Assembly (NCBI GenBank): GCA_019119285.1
Contig: DWXJ01000066.1
Coordinates: 1-36,373, forward strand
Source: Merdimonas faecigallinarum
GTDB taxonomy: Bacteria > Bacillota > Clostridia > Lachnospirales > Lachnospiraceae
Length of the DNA stretch: 36,373 nucleotides
Reading direction: 5' to 3'
Each line of letters opens with the position of its first letter. Positions within the stretch are counted from its first letter, which is position 1. Positions 22,878 through 31,097 of this stretch are shown here, one piece after another. The translations under genes and the position numbers were made by a program. The notes under the pieces were generated by a model. That model was not told where the DNA came from. It was given only the letters and a program-made list of their open reading frames with translations, and made no database searches.

Positions 22878-24158
22878 CTAACGGTATATAATATCGTTTC
22901 TGCCCGGTCCGTTGGAAACCATGGTGATCGGATAACCGATCTCTTTTTCCACGAACTCGATATAATTTCTGCAGTTTTCCGGAAGTTCTTCGTACTTGCG
23001 GATACCGCGGATATCGCATTTCCATCCCGGCAGCTTTTTCAGCACCGGCTTTGCCTTCTCCAGAAGGTGGGTGGTCGGGAAGTCTGTGGTCACTTCTCCA
23101 TCGATCTCATATCCGACACATACCGGGATCTCATCCAGATAACCCAGCACATCCAGAACAGTGAAGGCCACGTCTGTGGTCCCCTGCATCCGGCATCCGT
23201 ACTTGGAAGCCACGCAGTCAAACCAGCCCATTCTTCTCGGGCGTCCGGTGGTTGCACCGAACTCTCCGCCGTCTCCTCCCCGGCGTCTGAGCTCATCCGC
23301 CTCGTCGCCAAAGATCTCACTGACAAAAGCGCCTGCGCCTACTGCGCTGGAATATGCCTTGCACACAGTGATCACCTTCTTGATCTCATAAGGCGGAAGT
23401 CCTGCGCCGATCGCGCCGTATGCCGCCAGTGTAGAGGAAGAGGTCACCATCGGATAGATACCATGATCCGGATCCTTCAGGGTTCCAAGCTGTCCCTCCA
23501 GAAGGATCTCCTTTCCTTCCTTTAATGCATTATGCAGATAAAGGGCGGTATCGCACACATAAGGTGCGACCATCTCTTTATATTCTTTTAATTCTTTATA
23601 TAAATCATCCGGTGAAATGGCTGGTTTGTGGTAGAGATGCTCCAGCATGACATTTTTCTGCTCTGCCACTCTTACGACCTTTTCTTTTAACAGGTCATCA
23701 TCAAACAGCTCGCTGACCTGGAAGCCGATCTTGGCATATTTGTCTGAATAAAACGGAGCGATGCCTGATTTGGTGGAGCCAAAGGATTTTCCTCCCAGAC
23801 GTTCCTCCTCATATGCATCGAACATTTTGTGATAAGACATCACGATCTGCGCCCGGTCTGATACCAGGATCTTCGGCGCCGGCACGCCTCTGTCCACGAT
23901 AGACTTGATCTCGTTAAATAATACCGGGATATCCAGGGCAACTCCATTGCCGATAATATTTGTGGTATGCCCGTAAAAGACACCGGAAGGCAGTGTATGC
24001 AGCGCAAATTTGCCATAATCGTTGACGATCGTATGGCCGGCATTTGCCCCGCCCTGAAAACGGATGATGATATCCGCCTTCTCGGCCAGCATATCTGTTA
24101 TCTTTCCCTTTCCTTCATCTCCCCAGTTCGCGCCTACTACCGCTTTAACCATATCCAT
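22878..24158 (-). CDS. purA: adenylosuccinate synthetase
   Basis: The 426-residue enzyme makes adenylosuccinate from IMP and aspartate using GTP, the first committed step to AMP. The P-loop-like GANWGDEGKGK (residues 8-18) contains the catalytic Asp. Also present are FQGGANAGHTIV (IMP site), SFGSTKSGIAPFYSDK, LLEGQLGTLKDPDHGIYP and TTGRPRRMGWFD. The length is normal. It is monocistronic, with a promoter at 24199-24227, AGGAGG before the ATG and a terminator downstream. No purine riboswitch or PurR box was recognised. Confidence 0.98.
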   Translation of the reverse strand: MDMVKAVVGANWGDEGKGKITDMLAEKADIIIRFQGGANAGHTIVNDYGKFALHTLPSGVFYGHTTNIIGNGVALDIPVLFNEIKSIVDRGVPAPKILVSDRAQIVMSYHKMFDAYEEERLGGKSFGSTKSGIAPFYSDKYAKIGFQVSELFDDDLLKEKVVRVAEQKNVMLEHLYHKPAISPDDLYKELKEYKEMVAPYVCDTALYLHNALKEGKEILLEGQLGTLKDPDHGIYPMVTSSSTLAAYGAIGAGLPPYEIKKVITVCKAYSSAVGAGAFVSEIFGDEADELRRRGGDGGEFGATTGRPRRMGWFDCVASKYGCRMQGTTDVAFTVLDVLGYLDEIPVCVGYEIDGEVTTDFPTTHLLEKAKPVLKKLPGWKCDIRGIRKYEELPENCRNYIEFVEKEIGYPITMVSNGPGRNDIIYR

Positions 24159-24198
24159 TCCTCCTGTGTGATAAACTGACTTTCAAAGCCACTTTAGC

Positions 24199-24227
24199 AT
24201 TATACTACAATTTCGTTTTTCTGTCTA
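24199..24227 (-). promoter_or_regulatory. promoter of purA
   Basis: TAGACA (24227-24222), 17 bases, TATAAT (24204-24199). The -35 contains the stop codon (TAG) of the cardiolipin synthase gene. Confidence 0.75.
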
Positions 24228-25787
24228 CATCAACGGAGCGAACAATCGCAATACCTGCCCGATAAGTTTGGTCAGCATCGTCCGCCTGCGGACCTCTATC
24301 AGCGTCACCTTGTGGCATCTTGCCAGAGTCTGCTGGAAGTCCCGCTCGATCCGGTCGATCTCGGAGTTATTATAAATAAATACACCATTCTCAAAATGCA
24401 GGTACAGACTCCGGTAATCCAGGTTGATGGTTCCCACCGTTGCTGTATCGTCATCGGAAACAAATACCTTGGCATGGACGAATCCGGGCCGGTATTCATA
24501 AATCTGTACGCCGCCTTCGATCAGCTCTTTGTAATAGGTCTTGGCCACGGCAAACGCATACCATTTATCCGGGATGTGCGGCATGATAATGATCACTTCG
24601 ATCCCGCTCTTTGCCGCCCGTTTTAAGGTGTTCAGCATCTCATGATCCAGGATCAGGTACGGCGTCATGATGTGGACGTACTTTTTCGCATGATTAAGGA
24701 TGTGGAAATACACTTCTTCTCCCACATTTTCATTGTCAAAGGGGCTGTCCGCATAAGGGATCACATAACCCAGCTCTCTTTTTAAGCCTTTCCTCTTCGG
24801 CGTCAGATACCGGCTGTAATCCTCATTCTTCCTGACGTCCGCGTTCCACATCTGCAGAAAGATCATGGTCAGGCTCTGCACTGCATCTCCTCGCAGCATC
24901 ACGGCTGTGTCCTTCCAGTGGCCGAATCTTACCTTGCGGTTGATATACTCGTCCCCCAGATTGATCCCGCCTGTAAATCCCACTTTGCCGTCGATAACGC
25001 AAATCTTGCGGTGATCCCGGTTGTTCTGGGTCGTAGACAGGAAGGGACGCACTTTATTTGCCATCTTACACTTGATGCCATAGCGTCTCAGCTGCGCCGG
25101 ATAACGGTAGGGCAGCATGGAAATGGCGCACATTCCGTCGTACATAAACCGGACTTCCACGCCTTCTTCTACTTTCTGGCGCAGGATCTTCAGGATCGTG
25201 CCCCACATATATCCCTTTTCTACGATAAAATATTCCATGAAAATGAATTTCTTCGCCTTCTGGAGTTCCTGTACCAGAGCCTTAAATTTGTACTCTCCCA
25301 GAGGGAAATATTTGACGTCCGTATTCCGGTAAGTCGGAAATCCCAGCTTATCTGACAGGTAGTAAGCCAGATTGGCATTGGCTGATTTGCTGGCCCAGAT
25401 GGCTTCGATCACGTCCGGATCCTGGGTCATATAGGGATCCGTCTCGATCTTTAAGGCCGCCAGCCGGTCCCGCATATAGCGGGTCCCCAGCTGCATCTTT
25501 ACAAAGATGTAAAAGACCACGCCGAACAAAGGAAACGCCAGGATGCACAGCATCCAGGTCATTTTAAACGCAGGGTTCCCCTCGGCATTGATCAGATAGA
25601 TCAGTGCGATGACCTGCAGGATCACCAGAGTTCCATATACATAGTGGATATATTCATGCAGATAATAGATGGTGCCGAACATAAGCGCGATCTGCGCCGC
25701 CAGAAGAAGCAGGATGATCCCGGTTCTGCTGAATACGATGCGGAACAGACCTTTTTTAGCTGTACTTGTCTGCGGTTGTTGGTTCAT
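24225..25787 (-). CDS. cls: cardiolipin synthase
   Basis: The 520-residue membrane enzyme joins two phosphatidylglycerol molecules into cardiolipin and glycerol. Hydrophobic segments lie near residues 18-80 (IILLLLAAQIALMFGTIYYL and two more). Two phospholipase-D HKD motifs follow: HRKICVIDGKVGFTGG and HAKVFVSDDDTATVGTINLD. The length fits Firmicute Cls. AAAGGAGAG precedes the ATG. It is monocistronic and divergent from 25942-26277. Its promoter carries a 7-bp palindrome over the -10, suggesting direct repression. Confidence 0.95.
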   Translation of the reverse strand: MNQQPQTSTAKKGLFRIVFSRTGIILLLLAAQIALMFGTIYYLHEYIHYVYGTLVILQVIALIYLINAEGNPAFKMTWMLCILAFPLFGVVFYIFVKMQLGTRYMRDRLAALKIETDPYMTQDPDVIEAIWASKSANANLAYYLSDKLGFPTYRNTDVKYFPLGEYKFKALVQELQKAKKFIFMEYFIVEKGYMWGTILKILRQKVEEGVEVRFMYDGMCAISMLPYRYPAQLRRYGIKCKMANKVRPFLSTTQNNRDHRKICVIDGKVGFTGGINLGDEYINRKVRFGHWKDTAVMLRGDAVQSLTMIFLQMWNADVRKNEDYSRYLTPKRKGLKRELGYVIPYADSPFDNENVGEEVYFHILNHAKKYVHIMTPYLILDHEMLNTLKRAAKSGIEVIIIMPHIPDKWYAFAVAKTYYKELIEGGVQIYEYRPGFVHAKVFVSDDDTATVGTINLDYRSLYLHFENGVFIYNNSEIDRIERDFQQTLARCHKVTLIEVRRRTMLTKLIGQVLRLFAPLM

Positions 25788-25808
25788 ACAAATAACTCTC
25801 CTTTATCT

Positions 25809-25850
25809 GTTACACGGGTACAGTGTAACATACTTTAGACTTCTTCTCAA
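25809..25850 (-). promoter_or_regulatory. cls promoter with a palindromic operator candidate
   Basis: TTGAGA (25850-25845), 17 bases, TACACT (25827-25822). A perfect palindrome GTTACAC-N7-GTGTAAC (25809-25829) covers the -10 and the start site. A repressor bound there would block polymerase. No regulator gene is adjacent. Confidence 0.7.
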
Positions 25851-25885
25851 CTTACAGGTTTTTTCTTTTGATTTTTGCGGAAAAA

Positions 25886-25894
25886 TGATACAAT
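25886..25894 (+). promoter_or_regulatory. extended -10 promoter of the acidic protein gene
   Basis: TGATACAAT matches an extended -10 (TGnTATAAT type) on the plus strand, about 48 bases before the ATG at 25942. The -35 is poor (TTTGAT at 16 bases), so this is tentative. Confidence 0.45.
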
Positions 25895-25941
25895 ATGTGT
25901 TATGATAAAGGATATAGAATGAACGAAAGGAGTCCATCAAT

Positions 25942-26277
25942 ATGACGAAGTGGGTAAAACGCCTGTTAAGCCTGGCAGCTATAGGCAGTGCAGCCGCCGG
26001 ACTTATCTATTATTTTAAGAAAATCTACAAGGGCCGCGACGAGGATCTGGAAGATGACTTCGAGGGCGATGATTTTGATCTCGACAGCGACTTAAAGCCT
26101 GTCGGCGACCGGGAATATGTACCCCTGACGCCCAAGGCCGATGATGCCGGAGAAGAAGCTCCTGCAGGAGAAGCATCCGAAGAACCGGAAGAAGAAGCGG
26201 CTGGAGAGGAACCGGCCGAAGAACCGGAAACCTCCGAGGAAACATCAGAAGAAACATCAGAAAAAACGTCCGAATAA
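25942..26277 (+). CDS. membrane-anchored acidic low-complexity protein
   Basis: The 111-residue product has a single N-terminal membrane segment (LLSLAAIGSAAAGLIYYF) followed by KKIYKGRDEDLEDDFEGDDF and a very acidic tail ending in repeated SEET units (SEETSEETSEKTSE). AAAGGAG lies 9 bases before the ATG. No family is recognised. It has a leading Lys/Arg pair and no lipobox, so it is probably a bitopic membrane protein; which side the tail faces is unclear. A hairpin at 26287-26318 ends the unit. Confidence 0.75.
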   Translation: MTKWVKRLLSLAAIGSAAAGLIYYFKKIYKGRDEDLEDDFEGDDFDLDSDLKPVGDREYVPLTPKADDAGEEAPAGEASEEPEEEAAGEEPAEEPETSEETSEETSEKTSE

Positions 26278-26286
26278 GACCTTAAG

Positions 26287-26318
26287 AAAACCTGTCCCGT
26301 ATACGAGACAGGTTTTTC
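26287..26318. terminator. bidirectional terminator between converging genes
   Basis: AAAACCTGTC and GACAGGTTTT form a 10-bp stem with a 10-base loop. TTTTTCTT follows on the plus strand. On the minus strand the arms also give TTTTCTTAAGG. It separates 25942-26277 from the MocR-like gene. Confidence 0.85.
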
Positions 26319-27740
26319 TTATTGCCAGCAGCGGATCAGAAGTTCCACCGCTTTTTTGATCTCTTCTTCTGTCAGATTTGCATATCCAAGCAGGATAGCC
26401 GGCTCCTCGCCGCCTGCGGGACGGATCCGGTAATCAGACAGGCCGTAGACACGGATCCCGGCCTCTTTTGCCTGAAGGATCCTCTCCTCTTCGCTGATTT
26501 CTTTTCCAAAATGAAGCAGGAGATGCACTCCCGCATGTTCTCCCGAGATCCGGCAGATCCCGGATAAGGGTTTCAGCGCCTCGATCAGGGCGTCATGACG
26601 CCCTCTGTACAGCGCGCGCATCTTATTCAGATGCCGTTCATAATAGCCTTCTTCCAGAAACCGCTCCATAATCCTCTGGTCCACCTTGGACACCGTGGAA
26701 TGAATGAACCGGTTTTTCTTTTCATAGATGTCCAGAAGCGACGCAGGCAGCACCATATAGCTGAGCCGGATGGCCGGCGCCACGGACCGGGAAAAAGTTC
26801 CCAGGTAAATGACTTTCCCATGGGCGTCCATTCCCTGCAGCGCAGGGATCGGCTTTCCTTTATAACGAAACTCGCTGTCATAGTCGTCTTCAATGATATA
26901 TCTGTTCTCCGCCTGATCGGCCCATTTTAAAAGCTCCTGCCGGCGGCCCACAGGCATCACGATCCCGGTGGGATACTGATGGGACGGCGTCACATACGCA
27001 ATGTCCGCGTCAGTCAGAGCCAGTCTGTCCACCCGCATGCCGCTTTTATCCATGGACACCGGAACGGTCTCGTATGAAAGGCATTCAAACAGACGGCAGG
27101 CCTGCATATAAGTCGGATCTTCAAAGGCAAGCTTTCTGTCCGGTCCCAGAATCGTCCCAAGCAGCATAAGCATATAATCGTTGCCTGCGCCGATGATGAT
27201 CTGCTCCGGCCTGCATTCCACGCCTCTTGCCTGGTAGAGATAACTGGCGATCGCCCTGCGGAATCCCTCTTCTCCTTTGGAATCCCCGGTCCGGAACAGT
27301 TCCGTCCGGTTATCCTTCAGGATGTCTTTTGACAGCTTTCTCCACACATTGTAAGGGAAACTGTCCACATCCACGCCGTTCGGCGTAAAATCAAAAAGAT
27401 AGTTTTCCTTTTCTTCGCAGGATGCCGGGGCCTTTTCTGATTCCTGCTCCCGGCGTTCCAGACGCCCCGGCCGGTCCAGACGATACAGGTCATCAATCCG
27501 GGCCGCAAAGTAGCCTCTGCAGGGTTCTGATTCCAGATACCCTTCTGACAGAAGCTGCTCATAGGCCAGCTCCACTGTACTTCTGCTCACCTCCAGATGT
27601 CTGGAAAGGGCACGGGTCGAGGGCAGTTTTTCCCCGCAGGGGATCCTGCCGCTGCGGATATCGCCCCGGATATATGCATAGATCTGTTCATACAGTGGAA
27701 TCTTACTGTCTGTTTTCAGGCTGATGGTCAATTCGTTCAT
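26319..27740 (-). CDS. MocR/PdxR-like regulator (GntR HTH plus aminotransferase-like domain)
   Basis: The 473-residue product combines a GntR winged helix (residues 10-80: YAYIRGDIRSGRIPCGEKLP, STRALSRHLEVSRSTVELAY) with a class I aminotransferase-like domain. PLP-site features are present (IIEDDYDSEFRY, TPSHQYPTG). The Schiff-base lysine of GTFSK is Arg318 here (GTFSRSVAPAIRLSYMVLP). Without that lysine the protein may bind PLP non-covalently or another ligand. MocR proteins often control vitamin B6 or amino-acid genes; none is adjacent. It starts 4 bases after the glnS stop, so it is probably cotranscribed with glnS. The ribosome site is weak. Confidence 0.9.
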   Translation of the reverse strand: MNELTISLKTDSKIPLYEQIYAYIRGDIRSGRIPCGEKLPSTRALSRHLEVSRSTVELAYEQLLSEGYLESEPCRGYFAARIDDLYRLDRPGRLERREQESEKAPASCEEKENYLFDFTPNGVDVDSFPYNVWRKLSKDILKDNRTELFRTGDSKGEEGFRRAIASYLYQARGVECRPEQIIIGAGNDYMLMLLGTILGPDRKLAFEDPTYMQACRLFECLSYETVPVSMDKSGMRVDRLALTDADIAYVTPSHQYPTGIVMPVGRRQELLKWADQAENRYIIEDDYDSEFRYKGKPIPALQGMDAHGKVIYLGTFSRSVAPAIRLSYMVLPASLLDIYEKKNRFIHSTVSKVDQRIMERFLEEGYYERHLNKMRALYRGRHDALIEALKPLSGICRISGEHAGVHLLLHFGKEISEEERILQAKEAGIRVYGLSDYRIRPAGGEEPAILLGYANLTEEEIKKAVELLIRCWQ

Positions 27741-27744
27741 ACTC

Positions 27745-29412
27745 TTATTTTGGCAGCTTAAATGAGCTCTTTAATGAAACGATCCGGTTAAATACCAGAT
27801 TTTCCGGTGTGGAATCCTTAGAATCAATACAGAAATAACCGTTCCGTACAAACTGGAAGCTGTCGCCTGCCAGAGCCTCTCCAAAGCTGTCTTCCACGAA
27901 GCAGTTTTTCCGCACTTCCAGGGAGTTTGGATTCAGGTTCAGAGAACCGTCTTCTTTATTATACACACCCTTTTCTTCATCCACCAGGTTCTCATAGAGA
28001 CGGATCTCCGCCTGTCTGGCGTGGGAAGCCTCTACCCAGTGGATCGTTCCTTTTACCTTTCTTCCGGTAAATCCGGTGCCGCACTTGGTCTCCGGATCAT
28101 AAGTGCCGTGTACCACCGTCACATTGCCGTTTTCATCTGTCTCATAGCTTTCACATCTGACAAAATATGCGTTCATCAGACGCACTTCATTGCCCGGGAA
28201 CAGACGGAAATATTTCTTCGGAGGTTCGATCATAAAATCTTCTCTCTCAATATACAATTCTCTTCCGAAGGGAAGCTTACGGGTGCCCAGTTCCGGATTC
28301 TCCAGATTGTTGTCCGCATCCAGGTATTCGATCTCGCCTTCCGGATAATTGTCGATCACCAGCTTAATGGGATCCAGAATCGCCATCATTCTTGGCTTCT
28401 TCAGCTTCAGATCCTCGCGGATACAATATTCCAGCATAGCATAATCCACAGAACTCTGGCTCTTGGACACACCGCACAGTTCCACGAACATCTTGATGGA
28501 CTCCGGTGTAAATCCCCGGCGTCTTAAAGCGGCGATGGATACCAGCCTGGGATCGTCCCAGCCGTCTACAATGCCGTCCATCACCAGTTTCTTGATATAG
28601 CGCTTTCCTGTCACCACATTGGTCAGGTACAGTTTGGCAAACTCGATCTGTCTGGGCGCCGGATCAAACTCGCACTCTCTTACCACCCAGTCATAGAGCG
28701 GCCTGTGGTCTTCAAACTCCAGCGTACAGATAGAATGGGTGATCTTTTCCACCGCATCTTCGATGGGATGAGCAAAATCATACATGGGATAAATGCACCA
28801 TTTGTCGCCGGTATTGTGGTGCGTCATATGCGCCACCCGGTAAATGACCGGATCTCTCATATTGATATTGGGAGAAGCCATGTCGACCTTCGCCCGCAGA
28901 ACCTTTTCTCCGTCCTGATATTTTCCTTCCTTCATTTCTTCAAATAAGCGCAGGTTCTCCTCTACGGAACGGTCTCTGTAAGGGCTGTTCTTGCCGGGCT
29001 CGGTAAGCGTGCCTCTATATTCCCGCATCTCTTCTGCGGAAAGGTCGCAGACAAAGGCCTTGCCCTTTTTGATCAGCTTTACCGCGCACTCATACATGAT
29101 ATCAAAATAATCGGAAGCAAAATAAAGGTGATCCTTCCAGTCTGCCCCCAGCCACTTTACATCTTCTTTGATGGATTCTACGAACTCCATATCCTCTTTG
29201 GTCGGATTGGTATCGTCAAATCTCAGATGGAAGGTGCCGTTGTATTTTTCAGCCAGTCCATAGTTTAACAGAATGGACTTGGCGTGCCCGATGTGGAGAT
29301 ATCCGTTGGGTTCGGGCGGGAATCTGGTGCAGACTTCTGTATACACTCCTTCTGCCAGATCTTTGTCTATTTCCTGTTCAATAAAATTCCTGGAAACTGC
29401 TTCTTCTGCCAT
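27745..29412 (-). CDS. glnS: glutaminyl-tRNA synthetase
   Basis: The 555-residue class I synthetase charges tRNA-Gln directly. Features are PPEPNGYLHIGHAKSILLN (HIGH motif near residue 40), the tRNA acceptor-binding region (DGWDDPRLVSIAALRRRGFT) and a C-terminal two-barrel anticodon domain. Where E. coli has VMSKRKL, this protein has VVTGKRYIKK (residues 266-275), so the KMSKS loop is altered but keeps basic residues. AGGAGG precedes the ATG. The promoter lies at 29446-29474 and no T-box is present. Its neighbour downstream is the MocR-like gene, 4 bases away. Confidence 0.96.
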   Translation of the reverse strand: MAEEAVSRNFIEQEIDKDLAEGVYTEVCTRFPPEPNGYLHIGHAKSILLNYGLAEKYNGTFHLRFDDTNPTKEDMEFVESIKEDVKWLGADWKDHLYFASDYFDIMYECAVKLIKKGKAFVCDLSAEEMREYRGTLTEPGKNSPYRDRSVEENLRLFEEMKEGKYQDGEKVLRAKVDMASPNINMRDPVIYRVAHMTHHNTGDKWCIYPMYDFAHPIEDAVEKITHSICTLEFEDHRPLYDWVVRECEFDPAPRQIEFAKLYLTNVVTGKRYIKKLVMDGIVDGWDDPRLVSIAALRRRGFTPESIKMFVELCGVSKSQSSVDYAMLEYCIREDLKLKKPRMMAILDPIKLVIDNYPEGEIEYLDADNNLENPELGTRKLPFGRELYIEREDFMIEPPKKYFRLFPGNEVRLMNAYFVRCESYETDENGNVTVVHGTYDPETKCGTGFTGRKVKGTIHWVEASHARQAEIRLYENLVDEEKGVYNKEDGSLNLNPNSLEVRKNCFVEDSFGEALAGDSFQFVRNGYFCIDSKDSTPENLVFNRIVSLKSSFKLPK

Positions 29413-29445
29413 GTTTTTCCTCCTCGTCTAACATCACTGTACCTT

Positions 29446-29474
29446 ATCTTATCATAAATGTTTTGGTGAAACAA
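29446..29474 (-). promoter_or_regulatory. promoter of glnS
   Basis: TTGTTT (29474-29469), 17 bases, TAAGAT (29451-29446), 34 bases before the ATG. Confidence 0.65.
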
Positions 29475-29542
29475 GCCGTTCTCTTAAGCACGAAAGGGCC
29501 GGAACAACTCTGGCCCCCTGATCCGCATCAGATAATAAAAAA

Positions 29543-29560
29543 ACTCCCAAAAAAGGGAGT
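29543..29560 (-). terminator. terminator of tRNA-Thr
   Basis: ACTCCC/GGGAGT around a T-rich loop, followed by seven T on the minus strand, four bases after the tRNA 3' end. Confidence 0.9.
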
Positions 29561-29563
29561 CTA

Positions 29564-29636
29564 AGCTGCCGAGCGGAATCGAACCGCCGACCTCCGCCTT
29601 ACCAAGGCGACGCTCTACCGACTGAGCCACGGCAGC
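29564..29636 (-). tRNA. tRNA-Thr (GGU)
   Basis: The 73-base cloverleaf has a 7-bp acceptor stem (GCTGCCG/CGGCAGC), a D arm with GGCTCAGTCGGTAGAGC and a T arm with GGTTCGATTCC. The anticodon loop is TTGGTAA with anticodon GGT, which reads ACC/ACU threonine codons. The discriminator base is U, and CCA is not encoded. It is a single-gene unit with its own promoter and terminator. It matches the specifier and discriminator-pairing base of the Thr T-box at 20719-20966. Confidence 0.97.
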
Positions 29637-29664
29637 ACGCATATCAGTCATATGCAACATTGAT

Positions 29665-29694
29665 AATATACAATATGTTGTACTGGTTTGTCAA
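29665..29694 (-). promoter_or_regulatory. promoter of tRNA-Thr
   Basis: TTGACA (29694-29689), 18 bases, TATATT (29670-29665). Confidence 0.8.
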
Positions 29695-29711
29695 TAATAA
29701 ATTTGGGATTT

Positions 29712-30323
29712 TTACTCTTTTTCTTTCTCCAGGATCTTCTGGGTCTTTGCCTTGATTCTCTGGAGCGCGTTGTCCACCGTCTTAGGGCTTTTATCCAGAA
29801 GCTTTGCAATGGTTTTATAATCCGTGCCTCTCAGATGCAGATACAGCACCCTTTTTTCCAGGTCGCTTAACGATTCTTCCAGTCTGGCTTCCAGCTGCTG
29901 CGCATATTCCCGGCTAAGAAAGATCTCTTCCGGATTCGTCTCCTGCCTGGCAGTGATAGTATCAATGAGCGGCGTTTTCTCCTCATCATCCTCATAAAAA
30001 GAAACATAGGAATTTAAAGGAGAATGCTTTTTTCTCCTGGAGGCCGCAATGGCTGAATACATCTGTCTGGTGATGCAGAGTCTGGAAAAACTGAAAAAGG
30101 AGGCTTCCTGCTTTCCGTCATAATCCTGCACCGCCTTAAACAGACCGATCATCCCTTCCTGGATCAGATCTTCGTTTTCCCCTCCCAGAAGGTACATGGC
30201 ATTGGCTTCTTTACGCACCTGATCCTTATATTTTTCCATGATGTGATCCAGGGCGGCTTTATCTCCCTCCCTGTATCTGCGGATCAGTTCTTCATCTGTC
30301 ATCTGCTCATACTTTGCCACCAT
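29712..30323 (-). CDS. sigH: sporulation sigma factor SigH (Spo0H)
   Basis: The 203-residue sigma-70-class factor directs early stationary-phase and sporulation genes. Region 2 is visible (GGENEDLIQEGMIGLFKAVQ, then FFSFSRLCITRQMYSAI) and region 4 ends the protein (LHLRGTDYKTIAKLLDKSPK, TVDNALQRIKAKTQ). The order mrnC-rlmB-sigH is the Firmicute one and supports the name. It starts 11 bases after rlmB. GGGAGG lies only three bases before the ATG at 30323, so the adjacent GTG at 30320 may be the real start. No terminator is evident before the tRNA promoter. Confidence 0.95.
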   Translation of the reverse strand: MVAKYEQMTDEELIRRYREGDKAALDHIMEKYKDQVRKEANAMYLLGGENEDLIQEGMIGLFKAVQDYDGKQEASFFSFSRLCITRQMYSAIAASRRKKHSPLNSYVSFYEDDEEKTPLIDTITARQETNPEEIFLSREYAQQLEARLEESLSDLEKRVLYLHLRGTDYKTIAKLLDKSPKTVDNALQRIKAKTQKILEKEKE

Positions 30324-30334
30324 GCGCCTCCCGA

Positions 30335-31090
30335 CTATCCTTTCAGTCTCTGTCTTACGATCTCATAGGCCAGAATACCGGCCGCCACAGAAGCGTTCAG
30401 AGAATCGATATCTCCTTTCATGGGAATGGACGCCGTAAAGTCGCAGTTCTCTTTTACCAGACGGCCGACGCCTTCTCCCTCGCTTCCGATCACCAGTCCG
30501 ATGGGTCCTTTCAGATTCAGGTCATACATCTGTGTGCCGTCCATATCGGCGCAGACAAACCACAATCCTTTTTCCTTTAATTCTTCCATGGTCTTTACCA
30601 GATTGGTCACCTTTGCCACCGGCGTATAGTGAAGTGCTCCTGCCGAGGTCCTTGCCACCACAGCGGTAAGTCCCACCGCCCGTCTTTTGGGAATGATCAC
30701 GCCGTGTGCTCCCGCCTGATTGGCGGTACGGATAATGGCTCCCAGATTGTGGGGATCTTCCATGTTATCCAGCAGGATCAAAAAAGGATCCTCGCCTTTT
30801 TCTCTGGCAAGCTCCAGCATATCCTCTACGGCAGAATAATGATAGGAAGCAGTGACTGCGATCACGCCCTGGTGCTTCCCGCTTTCAGACAGCTGATTTA
30901 ACCGTTCTTTGCTCACGAACTGGATCATGGTGTCCTGCTTTCTGGCTTCTCTTATAATAGACTGCACCGGCCCGTCCTTGCATCCGTCCAGCACATAGAG
31001 CCTGTCTACGGTTTTCCCGGAGCGGAACGCCTCCAGCACCACATTTCTTCCCTCGATCCTGTTTTCATTTACTTTCTTTTCTTCCTGCAT
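30335..31090 (-). CDS. rlmB: 23S rRNA (guanosine-2'-O) methyltransferase RlmB (SpoU family)
   Basis: The 251-residue TrmH/SpoU methyltransferase has an N-terminal substrate-binding domain (ENRIEGRNVVLEAFRSGKTV). Its SPOUT knot carries motif 1 (LDNMEDPHNLGAIIRTANQA), motif 2 (IGLVIGSEGEGV) and motif 3 (IPMKGDIDSLNASVAAGI). RlmB methylates the 23S rRNA peptidyl-transferase loop using SAM. It lies 7 bases after mrnC in the conserved cysS-mrnC-rlmB-sigH cluster. Confidence 0.95.
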   Translation of the reverse strand: MQEEKKVNENRIEGRNVVLEAFRSGKTVDRLYVLDGCKDGPVQSIIREARKQDTMIQFVSKERLNQLSESGKHQGVIAVTASYHYSAVEDMLELAREKGEDPFLILLDNMEDPHNLGAIIRTANQAGAHGVIIPKRRAVGLTAVVARTSAGALHYTPVAKVTNLVKTMEELKEKGLWFVCADMDGTQMYDLNLKGPIGLVIGSEGEGVGRLVKENCDFTASIPMKGDIDSLNASVAAGILAYEIVRQRLKG

Positions 31091-31097
31091 ACGACCT

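Noticed and set aside
25809..25829. GlnR/TnrA box at the cls promoter
   Set aside because: The box consensus is TGTNA-N7-TNACA; here the arms are in the opposite order, so it does not match.
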